Source: Roseateles_B sp041905785 (GTDB lineage Bacteria > Pseudomonadota > Gammaproteobacteria > Burkholderiales > Burkholderiaceae_C). Taken from it: a stretch of 64,000 nucleotides of DNA. Within the stretch, counting starts at the first letter, position 1. Each line of letters starts with the position of its first letter. The stretch is from the NCBI GenBank assembly GCA_041905785.1, contig JAYRKJ010000023.1:26399-90398 (forward strand), read 5' to 3'. The notes below the pieces were generated by a model, which did not search any database, was not told the DNA's origin, and saw nothing but the letters and a program-made list of their open reading frames with translations. Position numbers and translations under genes: made by a program. Below, piece after piece: positions 34,607 through 46,185 of the stretch.

Positions 34607-35677
34607 TCAGGCCTCCATGACCCGGCGCAATGCCGCGGCCACCCGCGCCGGACCGGGGAAGTAGTCCCACTCCTGGGCATGCGGATAAGGCGTGTCCCAG
34701 CCGGTGACGCGCTCAATGGGCGCCTCCAGGTGGTAGAAGCAATGCTCCTGCACCAGGGCCGAGAGCTCGGCGCCGAAACCGCTGGTGCGGGTCGCCTCGT
34801 GCACGATCACGCAGCGGCCGGTCCTCTTGACGGATTCGACGATGGTCGAGAGATCCAGCGGCCACAGGGCGCGCAGGTCGATGATCTCGGCATCCAGCCC
34901 CGTCTCCTTCGCGGCTGCCTCGGCCACGTAGACCATGGTGCCGTAGGCCAGCACCGTCAGTTGCTGGCCGGGGCGGTACACGACCGCCTTGTCCAGCGGC
35001 AGGGTGTAGTAGCCCTCGGGCACCTGGGCCTTGGGGTGTCCGCTCCACGGTGTGGCGGGGCGGTCATGGTGGCCATCGAAGGGGCCGTTGTAGAGACGCT
35101 TGGGCTCCAGGAAGATCACCGGGTCGTTGCATTCGATGGCGGCGATCAGCAGGCCCTTGGCGTCATAGGGGTTGGACGGCATCACCGTGCGCAGCCCGCA
35201 GACATGGGTGAACAGCGCCTCGGGGCTCTGGCTGTGGGTCTGCCCGCCGTAGATGCCGCCGCCGCAGGGCATGCGGATGGTCAGCGGCGCGGTGAAATCG
35301 CCGGCCGAGCGGTAGCGCAGGCGTGCCGCCTCCGAGACGATCTGGTCCGAAGCCGGATAGAAGTAGTCCGCGAACTGGATCTCGGCCACGGGGCGCAGGC
35401 CATAGGCACCCATGCCCACGGCCACGCCGACGATGCCGCCTTCGGAGATGGGCGCATCAAAGACGCGCTGCGAGCCGTACTTGGCCTGCAGCCCGTCGGT
35501 GCAGCGGAACACGCCGCCGAAGTAGCCCACGTCCTGGCCGAAGACCACCACATCCGGGTCCCGCGCCAGCATCACGTCCATGGCCGAGCGCAGGGCCTGG
35601 ATCATGGTCATGGTGACGGCTGCCCCGACGGCATCCTGCGGCTGGGCTTGCGCCACGGGGAGTTGTTCAGCCTTCAT
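34607..35677 (-). CDS. bkdA2: 2-oxoacid dehydrogenase E1 subunit beta (branched-chain type)
   Basis: Beta subunit of the TPP-dependent decarboxylase. It has 356 residues from the ATG at 35675-35677, which overlaps the E1-alpha TGA (ATGA). VVVFGQDVGYFGGVFRCTDGLQ, ISEGGIVGVAVGMGAYGLRPVAEIQF and RMPCGGGIYGGQTHSQSPEA are hallmarks of the BCKDH beta subunit, and FLEPKRLYN is also typical. It degrades branched-chain oxoacids together with E1-alpha and E2, supplying the acyl-CoA route that the 6-kb hydrolase would serve for valine. Confidence 0.94.
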   Translation of the reverse strand: MKAEQLPVAQAQPQDAVGAAVTMTMIQALRSAMDVMLARDPDVVVFGQDVGYFGGVFRCTDGLQAKYGSQRVFDAPISEGGIVGVAVGMGAYGLRPVAEIQFADYFYPASDQIVSEAARLRYRSAGDFTAPLTIRMPCGGGIYGGQTHSQSPEALFTHVCGLRTVMPSNPYDAKGLLIAAIECNDPVIFLEPKRLYNGPFDGHHDRPATPWSGHPKAQVPEGYYTLPLDKAVVYRPGQQLTVLAYGTMVYVAEAAAKETGLDAEIIDLRALWPLDLSTIVESVKRTGRCVIVHEATRTSGFGAELSALVQEHCFYHLEAPIERVTGWDTPYPHAQEWDYFPGPARVAAALRRVMEA

Positions 35678-36945
35678 AGACGGCCTCCAAACGCTTGGGC
35701 CTCGGCCATCTGCTCGCGCAGATGCTGGGGCATCTCTTCGTACACATCCTCGAACATGGAGGCGATGCTGGGAATATGACCGTCGGCCAGGCTGCCGAAG
35801 CTCTCGGCATGCTTCTGCGCGGCCAGCACCTCGGCCTCCAGCTCTTCCTGCAGTGCGGCATGCTGCTCCTCGGACCACAGGCCGCGGCGGATCAGGTGCT
35901 GCTTCAGGCGGGCGATGGGGTCACCCAGGGGGAAGCGGGTCCAGTCGTCCGCGGGGCGGTACTTGCTGGGGTCGTCCGAGGTGGAGTGCGGACCGGCGCG
36001 GTAGGTCACCCATTCGATCAGCGTGGGGCCCAGATTGCTGCGGGCGCGCTCGGCGGCCCAGCGGGTCACGGCATAGACGGCCAGGAAGTCGTTGCCGTCC
36101 ACGCGCAGGGAGGCAATACCTGCCCCCACGCCGCGCGCGGCAAACGTCGTGCCCTCGCCTCCTGCAATCGCCTGGAAGGTCGAGATGGCCCACTGGTTGT
36201 TGACCACGTTGAGAATCACCGGCGCGCGGTAGACATGGGCGAAGACCAGGGCATTGTGGAAGTCGCTCTCGGCGGTGGCGCCGTCGCCCACCCAGCCCGA
36301 GGCGATGCGGGTGTCGCCCTTGATGGCGCTGGCCATGCCCCAGCCCACGGCCTGCACGAACTGCGTGGTCAGGTTGCCGGAGATGGAGAAGAAGCCGGCG
36401 CGCTTGATGGAGTACATCACCGGCAGCTGACGCCCCTTGAGCGGGTCTTTTTCGTTGGAGAGCAGCTGGCACATCAGCTCGGACAGCGGAACGTCGTCGC
36501 GCCCGACCAGCAGGCTTTGCTGGCGGTAGGTGGGGAAGCACATGTCCCCCTCCTCCAGCGCCATGCCGTGGGCGCTGCCGATGGCTTCCTCGCCCAGGCT
36601 CTGCATGTAGAAGCTCAGCTTCTTCTGGCGCTGGGCGATCAGCATGCGTCCGTCGAACACGCGCGTCTTCATCATGGTGCGCAGGCCGCGCAGCAGCTGG
36701 GCCTCGCTCAATTCAGGGGCCCAGGGCCCGCAGGCCTCGCCGTCCTCGTTCAGCACGCGGATCAGCTTGTGGGCCATCTCACCGGTGTCCACCGGCGCCG
36801 CGTCCACGGGCGGCCGAGGCACTTCGCCCGCCGCGCTGATCTTGAGATAGGAGAAATCGGTGTGGCAGCCCGGCCGCCCCGTGGGCTCGGGCACATGCAA
36901 GCGCAGCGGCGCGCGCACGGCACCGGGCTCGTTCTTGTCGCTCAT
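35674..36945 (-). CDS. bkdA1: 2-oxoacid dehydrogenase E1 subunit alpha (branched-chain type)
   Basis: Alpha subunit of about 423 residues, starting at ATG 36943-36945 with GGGAG upstream. The N-terminal extension SYLKISAAGEVPRPPVDA is typical of bacterial BCKDH-alpha. The TPP motif is GDGATAESDFHNALVFAHVYRAPVILNVVNNQWAIS, and HSTSDDPSKYR is the phosphorylation-loop homologue. It is the first gene of the bkd operon, with its promoter in 36946-37171, a region shared with the divergent nucleotidase gene in which I see no clear operator. Confidence 0.94.
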   Translation of the reverse strand: MSDKNEPGAVRAPLRLHVPEPTGRPGCHTDFSYLKISAAGEVPRPPVDAAPVDTGEMAHKLIRVLNEDGEACGPWAPELSEAQLLRGLRTMMKTRVFDGRMLIAQRQKKLSFYMQSLGEEAIGSAHGMALEEGDMCFPTYRQQSLLVGRDDVPLSELMCQLLSNEKDPLKGRQLPVMYSIKRAGFFSISGNLTTQFVQAVGWGMASAIKGDTRIASGWVGDGATAESDFHNALVFAHVYRAPVILNVVNNQWAISTFQAIAGGEGTTFAARGVGAGIASLRVDGNDFLAVYAVTRWAAERARSNLGPTLIEWVTYRAGPHSTSDDPSKYRPADDWTRFPLGDPIARLKQHLIRRGLWSEEQHAALQEELEAEVLAAQKHAESFGSLADGHIPSIASMFEDVYEEMPQHLREQMAEAQAFGGRL

Positions 36946-37171
36946 ACATCGCTCCCGCATGGTGATGCCATGCAGAAATTCAGGCAGTTGGCGCCAGCCG
37001 GGTCGGGCCGCGCCACCCACACCGGATGGCCTGGGATCACCAGGCACCGGTGCGCCCGGTCAGCGTACCCCATTCGCCAGCGATTCCCCATGATCCAGGC
37101 TATGAATCAGGGAAAGCCTGACGCGATGCCGCGACGCCAACGCGACGCCCGGCTGCGCTACCCTCGCCCCC

Positions 37172-39103
<1,932 letters not shown>

Positions 39104-39204
39104 ACAAGCCGGACTGGGGCTGAAACGGAGGGGCAGGCCACGGCCGGGACGCTATGCTGCCGCCTCGCGCCCGACCGCGGCGCCCGATATCCAGAAAGCT
39201 CACC

Positions 39205-41043
39205 ATGCGCGCTGCCCTGCCCCTTCCGACCTCTTCCTCCTGGACCCGCCTGAGCTTGCCGCTCGGCGCCCTGGGCGCCGCGCTCGTCCTGGCGTGGCCG
39301 ACCGCAGCCCTGGCGGCAAAGGACGCCGCAAATGCGCAGGCCGGCGCTCATCACGCCAGGGCTGCGGGTCATGCCGCCGATCGCGCCTTCGACCGCCTGG
39401 CGCATCAATTCATCGAGGCCCTGTGGAAGCTGGACCCCGATGCCGCCCTGGCCGCCGGCCGCTATGACGGCGCGGCGCGCCTGCCTGCGCCGAATGCCGC
39501 CAGCCGTCAGCAGGCCCTGGCCTTCGCCCAGCATTGGCAGGCCCGCTTCGCGGCTGTGAAGCCCGGGCAGCTTTCCGACCGCGCCCGCACGGACCTCGCC
39601 CTGCTGCAGAACAGAGTCGCCTCGGACCTCTGGGCCCTGCAGACCCTGCGCGAATTTGCCTGGAACCCGTCCAGCTACAACGTGGCCGGGTCCATGGACC
39701 TCATTCTCAACACCGACTACGCGCCACGGCCGCAGCGACTCAAGGCCCTGCTCTCGCGTCTCAAGGCCGTGCCCGCCTACTACGAGGCGGCCTACGCCAG
39801 CATCGAGACCCCTACCCGCGAACACAGCCAACTGGCCGTGAGTCAGATCGACGGCACCCTGGCCTTGTTTGACGAGATCGAAAAGGCAGCCAAGGAAGAG
39901 CGCCAGCTCGCCAGCGCAGACCGCCAGGCCTTCGCTGCGGCACTCGGCGCCGCGCGCAGCGCCGTCAAGACCTTCCAGCAGCGCCTGCAGGCGCTGGACC
40001 AGGCGCTGGCGGCCAATGGCCAGGCCCGCTCCTTCCGCCTCGGACGCGAGCTCTACGAGCGCAAGTTCCAGCTGGACATCCAGTCCTCCAGCACGGCCGA
40101 GCAGACCTACCAGAAGGCCCTGGCCACGCGCGAGCAGCTGCTGGCCAGGATGGATGAGCTGTCCGACCAGCTCTGGAACAAGACCCAGGGCGAGGCGCCC
40201 AAGCCCGCCGACCGGCTGGAAAAGATTGCCCGGGTGATCAAGGCGCTGTCGGTGAACCATGTGAAGGCCGAGGACTTCCTGGCCGAGATCCGCCAGCAGA
40301 TCCCGCAGCTGCAGGCCTTCGTGCAGCAAAAGGATCTGCTCACCATCGATCCCAAGAAGCCCCTGCAGGTGCGCGAGACCCCGGCCTACCAGCGCGGCGT
40401 GGCGGGCGCCAGCATCGAGGCGCCGGGGCCCTACCGCCCGCAGGACCGCACCTACTACAACGTCACGCCGCTGGACGACCTGAAGCCCGAGCAGGCCGAG
40501 AGCACGCTGCGCGAGTACAACCACTGGATCCTGCAGATCCTGAACATCCACGAGGCCATCCCCGGCCACTACACGCAGCTGATCCACGCCAACAAGTCGC
40601 CCTCGCTGGTGAAGGCCCTGTTCGGCAACGGCGCCATGGTGGAAGGCTGGGCCGTCTACGGTGAGCGCATGATGCTGGAGGCCGGCTACGGCGACAACAC
40701 GCCCGAGATGTGGCTGATGTACAGCAAGTGGAATCTGCGCAGCGTCACCAACACCATCCTGGACTACAGCGTGCATGTGCTGGGCATGACGCAGGACGAG
40801 GCCCTGGCCCTGCTGACCCAGAAGGCCTTCCAGACCGAGCAGGAGGCCCGCGAGAAATGGCGCCGCGTGCAGCTGACTTCGGTCCAGCTCACCAGCTATT
40901 TCAGCGGCTACAGCGAGATCATGGCCTTGCGCGAAGAGCGCAGGAAGGCCCTGGGTGACCGTTTCGACCTCAAGGCCTTCCACGACCAGTTCCTGAGCTA
41001 TGGCAGCGCGCCGGTGGCGGTGATCCGCGAGCTCATGCACTGA
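39205..41043 (+). CDS. Exported DUF885-family protein (HEXXH-like metallopeptidase)
   Basis: The ATG at 39205 gives about 612 residues with a signal peptide ending near ALAAKDA. The DUF885 core includes AWNPSSYNVAGSMDLIL, SHxLAVSQI-type helices, YYNVTPLDD and the signature HEAIPGHYTQ, a zinc-binding H-E-x-x-x-H variant, then MVEGWAVYGERMMLEAGY with the third ligand Glu. The family is believed to be metallocarboxypeptidase- or aminopeptidase-like. It follows cpdB by 101 bp in the same direction. Confidence 0.88.
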   Translation: MRAALPLPTSSSWTRLSLPLGALGAALVLAWPTAALAAKDAANAQAGAHHARAAGHAADRAFDRLAHQFIEALWKLDPDAALAAGRYDGAARLPAPNAASRQQALAFAQHWQARFAAVKPGQLSDRARTDLALLQNRVASDLWALQTLREFAWNPSSYNVAGSMDLILNTDYAPRPQRLKALLSRLKAVPAYYEAAYASIETPTREHSQLAVSQIDGTLALFDEIEKAAKEERQLASADRQAFAAALGAARSAVKTFQQRLQALDQALAANGQARSFRLGRELYERKFQLDIQSSSTAEQTYQKALATREQLLARMDELSDQLWNKTQGEAPKPADRLEKIARVIKALSVNHVKAEDFLAEIRQQIPQLQAFVQQKDLLTIDPKKPLQVRETPAYQRGVAGASIEAPGPYRPQDRTYYNVTPLDDLKPEQAESTLREYNHWILQILNIHEAIPGHYTQLIHANKSPSLVKALFGNGAMVEGWAVYGERMMLEAGYGDNTPEMWLMYSKWNLRSVTNTILDYSVHVLGMTQDEALALLTQKAFQTEQEAREKWRRVQLTSVQLTSYFSGYSEIMALREERRKALGDRFDLKAFHDQFLSYGSAPVAVIRELMH

Positions 41044-41323
41044 GCCACCCGCGGCATCCCAGGCGTCCACAGCTTCTGTGGACAAGTCTGGGGACGGGCC
41101 TTGGAGCGCGTGCGACAGCCCCGATGCCTACGGGGCTGGGCCTAGGGTGCTGCAAGATGAGGCAGCAGGCCGCGGGCACGGCCCAGGGCTGCCGCAGCGG
41201 CCTGGGCAGCCTCCCGGGGGCAGGCCGGCATCAGCATCGCACCAGATACTGCGCCCGGGTGGTCGCCCGCGGCTGGAGCGCCTATCTACTGAGCGTCCGC
41301 TGTCATCACCTGGGAGATGCTCG

Positions 41324-42619
41324 ATGAACCGCATGGAAGCCTCAGCTTCGCCCGCACGTGCTGGCGGCTCGTCGCGCCACTGGATGCCGTGTGCAGCCCT
41401 TGCCCTGACGGGCGTGCTGTGCCACGGGCCCGCGGCGGCGCAGAGCCAAGCGCCTGCGGCCACGACAACGGCGGCAGCGGCCGTCTGCACCCTGCCCACG
41501 AAACCCGCCGCCACGCAGGAAGAAACCGCCTGGCAGCTCTTCGTGGCCGCCCACTGCACGGTCAGCACGCCCGCAGGCCCGAAGCTCAACTGGGAAACCT
41601 GGACCGAGCAGACCTGCTGGCTCAACCCGTCCGCGCCGGGCTGCAAGACCGGTGAGGAGAAGAAGCGCTTCAGCCACGCCATCAGCCTGCTGGCCACGCG
41701 CGGCAAGCCGGCCAAGCCGGCTGGCACCGGCGGCCTGCCCGGCTGCCAGGCCATGACGACCCAGTCCAGCCAGACCCCCAAGTCCCTGCTGCCCTTCGTG
41801 CCCGGCAACCTCGGCGCCAATCCCCAGTTCTGCGAGGAGGTCTATGTCAACGCAGCCGAGGCCGCCTTTGTCACCGCGCCCCCCGGCGGCAAACCCGGCG
41901 CGACGCTGACCACGCGGGTCGGCCAGGCCGACTACATCGCCACCACGGGCAAGCCCTTGAACTTTCCCAAGGAGGCGGTGGAGATCAAGGCCGACTGGAT
42001 TGCCGCCAGCTCGCTCAATGCCGCCAGCTTCTTCAACTGCAGCGACAAGAAGCCGGCCGGCGTCTACGTGCAGACCATCGACGGCGTGTGTTACGCCCTG
42101 GTCGGGGTGCACATCTCGTCCAAGCTCTATCCCAACTGGCTGTGGGCCACCTTCGAGCCACAATCACCGCTGACCAACCCCAACCGCTGCAAGCCTTCGC
42201 TCTACTCGTCCTGCAACGATCCCTGGGGCTCCAACCCCGCGCTCAGCACCGGCCAGGCCACCGCAGCCACCAAGAATCTGACGAACCTGATGGACCAGGC
42301 CGGCCTGGCCGCCGAGTTCCGCAACTACCGCCTGGTGGGCACGCAGACGCAGTACGAGCAGCCGCTCGCCAGCCAGGCCAAGCTCGGCAACTCCTTTGTC
42401 GAATTCAACGCGCAGGTGCTGCCGCAGCAGGCCTCCTGCATCACCTGCCACGGCTATGCCGCCATCAACGTGGCCCTGCATCCGCCGGGCACCGGCAATG
42501 GCGGCCCGATCGGCAACGGGCCGTCCATCGGCAAGCCCGTGATCCCGCCCACCATCCCGGGCCGCCACTGGGAGCCGGTGGACTTCTCGTGGATGCTGGG
42601 CTTCATGCCGGGCCCTTAG
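41324..42619 (+). CDS. Exported Cys-rich protein with a single c-type haem motif
   Basis: The ATG at 41324 has GGGAG eight bases upstream. The 431-residue product has a signal peptide (ALALTGVLCHGPAAAQ). About eleven Cys residues are spread through the mature protein, so disulphides are likely. One C-x-x-C-H haem site (SCITCHGYAAI) lies near residue 370, followed by the C-terminal GRHWEPVDFSWMLGFMPGP. DFSWML with a distal Met could supply the sixth ligand. I do not recognise a named enzyme. Convergent with the nodT gene. Confidence 0.82.
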   Translation: MNRMEASASPARAGGSSRHWMPCAALALTGVLCHGPAAAQSQAPAATTTAAAAVCTLPTKPAATQEETAWQLFVAAHCTVSTPAGPKLNWETWTEQTCWLNPSAPGCKTGEEKKRFSHAISLLATRGKPAKPAGTGGLPGCQAMTTQSSQTPKSLLPFVPGNLGANPQFCEEVYVNAAEAAFVTAPPGGKPGATLTTRVGQADYIATTGKPLNFPKEAVEIKADWIAASSLNAASFFNCSDKKPAGVYVQTIDGVCYALVGVHISSKLYPNWLWATFEPQSPLTNPNRCKPSLYSSCNDPWGSNPALSTGQATAATKNLTNLMDQAGLAAEFRNYRLVGTQTQYEQPLASQAKLGNSFVEFNAQVLPQQASCITCHGYAAINVALHPPGTGNGGPIGNGPSIGKPVIPPTIPGRHWEPVDFSWMLGFMPGP

Positions 42620-42653
42620 GCCGTGCCCGCCGGGGCGCCCTTCATTCCCTGTG

Positions 42654-44090
42654 TCAGCCCTGCGTGGCCCCGCCCAGCGCCCGGTACAGCGCCGCATGGT
42701 TGAGCCAGGCCTGCAACTGCAGCTGGACCAGCGACTGCTTCGCCTCCAGCAAGGCCACGCGGGCCTGCAGCCAGTCGTGGCGGCCGATGGCGCCCACCTC
42801 CAGGCGCAGGGCCGCCAGGCGCTCGTTCTCCTGGGCCTCGGTCACGCGCTGGGCCTGCGCCTGGGTCTGGCGCTGCAGCTTTTCGCGCTGGGTCCACTGG
42901 CCTTCGGCGTCCACCAGGGCCTTGTGCACCGTGTCGCGCAGGCCCAGGGCCGCTTGCTCCAGCGCGTTGCGGGCGCCGTCGCGTTCCAGGTTCAGGCGGC
43001 GCCAGTCGATCAGCGGCACCAGCAGGGACGAACTGAGGGCCAGCACCGGCTGGCTGAGCCAGTCGCTCGCCCGTGAGCCGCCGGCGCTCACCGAAGCGCT
43101 GAAGCTCAGGCTCGGGTAGCGGCTGGCCTCGGCCACGGACAACTGGGCCAAGGCCGCATCAACCTGCAGCCGCGCCTTCTGCACGTCAGGACGAGCACCC
43201 AGCACCTGGGCCGGCGAGCCCAGGGCCCAGGCCGGCGGAGCGGCCTCCGGCAGGCGCCCGGCGATCCTCGCGCCCGGCTCCAGCTGGTCCAGCAGCAGCG
43301 AGCGCTGCTGAGCCTGCAGTTGCTGCTCGGCTTCCAGGTCCGCGAGCCGATGCTGCGCCGCCAGGACCGACTGCGCCGCCCGGTCGGCTTCCACCGGCAG
43401 CAGCTTGCCCTCGCGCACCCGGATCTTGACGATGCGCAGCAGCTCCTCGGCGGCATCCAGTTGCTCACGGGCCAGCGGGCGCAGACGCTGCTGGGCGCCC
43501 AGAGTCCAGTAGATCTCGGCGGCACGAGCCTCGATCACCACCCGTGCGGCCGCCAGATCGGTCTGCACCTGCTCGCGTTGCACCAGCAGGCCGCGGTCAC
43601 GGGCGGCCAGCCGGCCCCAGAGGTCGAGCTCGTAGCTGGCGGCGACCGTGGCGCTGTAGCTGTGGCTCCAGCCGACGCGCGTCTGCACCGGCACCTGCAC
43701 ACCGCCCACGTCCACCGAGCGGCTGGTGCTGCCGGCGTCCAGCGGGCGGTTGGCCGAGCTGCTCAGCGAGGCCGAGGGCTGCAGGCGCAGGCCCTGCTGC
43801 TCCATCTGCCGCTGCGCATCCTTGAGGCGCAGCGCTGCCAGGGCGATGTCGCGGTTGCGAGCCAGGGCTTCGCGCTGGAAGGCGCGCAGGTCCTCGTCCA
43901 GCGCAGCCGCCCACGCGCCAGCCGGGGCGGCAGGCTCGCTGCCGTGCTGCCATTGCGCCGGCAGACCGGGTTCGGCAGGGCGCTGCAGATCGGCCGTCGC
44001 GGCGCAGCCCCCCAGCATGGCCAGGATCGCTGCGGCCAGGGCCGGCATGGACAGGTGCATGCCCTTCGTCATTTGCGGGTTCTTCTTCAT
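42654..44090 (-). CDS. NodT-family outer-membrane efflux lipoprotein
   Basis: TolC-type outer-membrane channel subunit. The start is taken as ATG 44088-44090 (AAGG eight bases upstream); an ATG at 44105 directly after the macB stop is an alternative. The lipobox LGGC is preceded by ALAAAILAM. OEP repeats are visible (LGAQQRLRPLAREQLDAAEELLRI, LRLEVGAIGRHDWLQARVALLEAKQSLVQLQL), as is SYELDLWGRLAARDRG. It completes the macA-macB-nodT exporter and is the last gene of that operon. Confidence 0.93.
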   Translation of the reverse strand: MKKNPQMTKGMHLSMPALAAAILAMLGGCAATADLQRPAEPGLPAQWQHGSEPAAPAGAWAAALDEDLRAFQREALARNRDIALAALRLKDAQRQMEQQGLRLQPSASLSSSANRPLDAGSTSRSVDVGGVQVPVQTRVGWSHSYSATVAASYELDLWGRLAARDRGLLVQREQVQTDLAAARVVIEARAAEIYWTLGAQQRLRPLAREQLDAAEELLRIVKIRVREGKLLPVEADRAAQSVLAAQHRLADLEAEQQLQAQQRSLLLDQLEPGARIAGRLPEAAPPAWALGSPAQVLGARPDVQKARLQVDAALAQLSVAEASRYPSLSFSASVSAGGSRASDWLSQPVLALSSSLLVPLIDWRRLNLERDGARNALEQAALGLRDTVHKALVDAEGQWTQREKLQRQTQAQAQRVTEAQENERLAALRLEVGAIGRHDWLQARVALLEAKQSLVQLQLQAWLNHAALYRALGGATQG

Positions 44091-44105
44091 GTCTCGTGCC
44101 TTCAT

Positions 44106-46178
44106 TCATTCACGCGCCAGGGCATCGACCGGGCTCAGCGCCGCCGCACGGCGTGCCGGCAAGGTGCCAAAGAGCAGGCCGATGCCGCCCGACACCGCGA
44201 AGGCCAGGGCCACGGCCTTGCCGCTGACATCCAGCGTTACCTTGTTCTGCACCGCATTGGCACCCTGTGCCGCCAGCCAGGACAGGCAAAGGCCCGCCAG
44301 GCCGCCCAGGCAGCACAACATCACCGCCTCAATCAGGAACTGCATGCGCACATCGCCCTGCCGTGCCCCCACCGCCATGCGGATGCCAATCTCCCGCGTT
44401 CGCTCGGACACCGAGACCAGCATGATGTTCATCACGCCCACGCCGCCCACCAGCAGCGCGATGGCGCCCACGCCGGTGAAGATGCCTGCGATGATGCCCA
44501 TCACCTGCTGCACCTGGCGGAACATGGCGTCACCGTTCCAGAGCCCGAAGTCCTGCTGGCCATGCAGGGCCTTGAGCCGGTGCCGCACCTGGGCCTCGAT
44601 GCTGGACGGGTCGTGGCCCTTGGCCACCAGCACGCGGAAGCTGCCCACGGCAGGCCTGGCGTCGATCTTGCTGAGGTAGGTGCTGACGGGCAGGTAAAGC
44701 GTGGCCGAACGGCCGTCCTCGCCGTCGCCGTCACGCTTTTCCTTGAGGATGCCGATGACCTGCACCGGCAGCGCCGCGCCCACCTGGGGCTGGGCCGGCG
44801 GGCCGGCCATGCCCCCCTCGGCGGCGCCCGGCAGCGTGTCGATCAGCATCGTCGAGCCCAGCGCTGAGGCCCGGCCCTTGAACAGGTCCTGCCAGAGCCG
44901 GTGGCTGATCACCACCACCTGGGCGCGCGACTGGAGGTCCGCGCTGCTGAAGTCGCGCCCCATCGCCAGCGTCAGCTGGTTGCTGCGCAGCGTGTCCACG
45001 GTGGCGGCCACGGTCTGCCCATTGGCCTGCTGCGTGCCCTGGCGCAGGCCACCCATCATGCGCCGTTCGGCCTGCACGTCCTGCACGCCGTCGATGGCGC
45101 GAATGGCGTCCAGCTCGTAAGGCCTGAAGTCCCGCGGCAAGGCGCCGGGCGCCAGCTTGCTGGGATCCGACCAGACCCACAGCTTGCTCGCGACCGCGGC
45201 GCCGAGGTTGCCCTCGATGCCCTGCCGTGCCGCATCCCCCAGCGCGGCCGTGCACACCACCGCCGTGATGCCGATGCAGATGCCCAGCATGGACAGGCTG
45301 GAGCGCAGGCGGTTGGCGTAGAGCGCGCCCAGCGCCGAGCTGAGCGCCTCGCGCAGCTGCCCGCGCCAGTGGGCCCAGAAACTGCCCGCGCCCGCGGCCA
45401 GGCTCATCGCAGCGGCCGGCACGGCATGACCTCTGGGCGTGCCGCTGTCGCGCAGCACGCGGCCGTCGGAGAGTTCGATCACACGCCGCGCATGGGCCGC
45501 CACCTTGGCGTCGTGGGTCACCAGGATGATGGTGTGGCCCGCCGCATGCAGGGCGTCCAGCTGGCGCAGCATCTCCTGGCCGCTGGCAGAGTCCAGCGCG
45601 CCGGTGGGTTCGTCGGCCAGGATGATCTGCCCGCCGTTCATCAGCGCCCGCGCAATGCTCACCCGCTGCTGCTGGCCGCCGGAGAGCTCGTTGGGCTTGT
45701 GGTGCATGCGCTCGCCCAGGCCCAGGTCCGCCAGCAGGCGCGCGGCACGGCCCATGCGTTTGCCGGTGCCGATGCCGGCGTAGACCGCGGGCAGCGCGGC
45801 GTTGGCCTGCGCATCCATGCCGGGCAGCAGGTGGTAGCGCTGGAAGATGAAGCCGAAGCGCTCGCGGCGCAGGGCGGCCAGCTCGTCGGCATCGAGCTCG
45901 CTGGCGTCCTGCCCATCGATCAGGAACTGGCCTTCGCTGGGGTTGTCCAGGCAGCCCAGGATGTTCATCAGCGTGCTCTTGCCCGAGCCCGACTGGCCGA
46001 TGATGGCGACGTATTCGCCAGCCTCGATGCGCAGACTCACGCCCTGCAGCGCCGGCACGATGACGGCCTGCGGGTCGTCCGCCTTGCCCATCACGTAGCG
46101 GCGGGCGACGCCGCGCAGCTCGATCAGCGCAGGGCCCGCCCCCGCATGCGGCGTGGTCCCGTGGTGCGATGTGCTCAT
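44106..46178 (-). CDS. macB: MacB-type ABC exporter (fused ATPase/permease)
   Basis: Inner-membrane ABC transporter of the macrolide/lipopeptide exporter class, about 690 residues. The ATPase has GQSGSGKST (Walker A), NELSGGQQQR (signature) and IILADEPTGALD (Walker B). A TM helix and periplasmic MacB_PCD domain follow (LSMLGICIGITAVVCTAALG), then three C-terminal TM helices with the FtsX-type SERTREIGIRMAVGARQGDV. The start is ATG 46178 with GAGG upstream. It overlaps macA closely and is followed directly by nodT. The substrate is unknown. Confidence 0.95.
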   Translation of the reverse strand: MSTSHHGTTPHAGAGPALIELRGVARRYVMGKADDPQAVIVPALQGVSLRIEAGEYVAIIGQSGSGKSTLMNILGCLDNPSEGQFLIDGQDASELDADELAALRRERFGFIFQRYHLLPGMDAQANAALPAVYAGIGTGKRMGRAARLLADLGLGERMHHKPNELSGGQQQRVSIARALMNGGQIILADEPTGALDSASGQEMLRQLDALHAAGHTIILVTHDAKVAAHARRVIELSDGRVLRDSGTPRGHAVPAAAMSLAAGAGSFWAHWRGQLREALSSALGALYANRLRSSLSMLGICIGITAVVCTAALGDAARQGIEGNLGAAVASKLWVWSDPSKLAPGALPRDFRPYELDAIRAIDGVQDVQAERRMMGGLRQGTQQANGQTVAATVDTLRSNQLTLAMGRDFSSADLQSRAQVVVISHRLWQDLFKGRASALGSTMLIDTLPGAAEGGMAGPPAQPQVGAALPVQVIGILKEKRDGDGEDGRSATLYLPVSTYLSKIDARPAVGSFRVLVAKGHDPSSIEAQVRHRLKALHGQQDFGLWNGDAMFRQVQQVMGIIAGIFTGVGAIALLVGGVGVMNIMLVSVSERTREIGIRMAVGARQGDVRMQFLIEAVMLCCLGGLAGLCLSWLAAQGANAVQNKVTLDVSGKAVALAFAVSGGIGLLFGTLPARRAAALSPVDALARE

Positions 46179-46185
46179 GGCGGCC

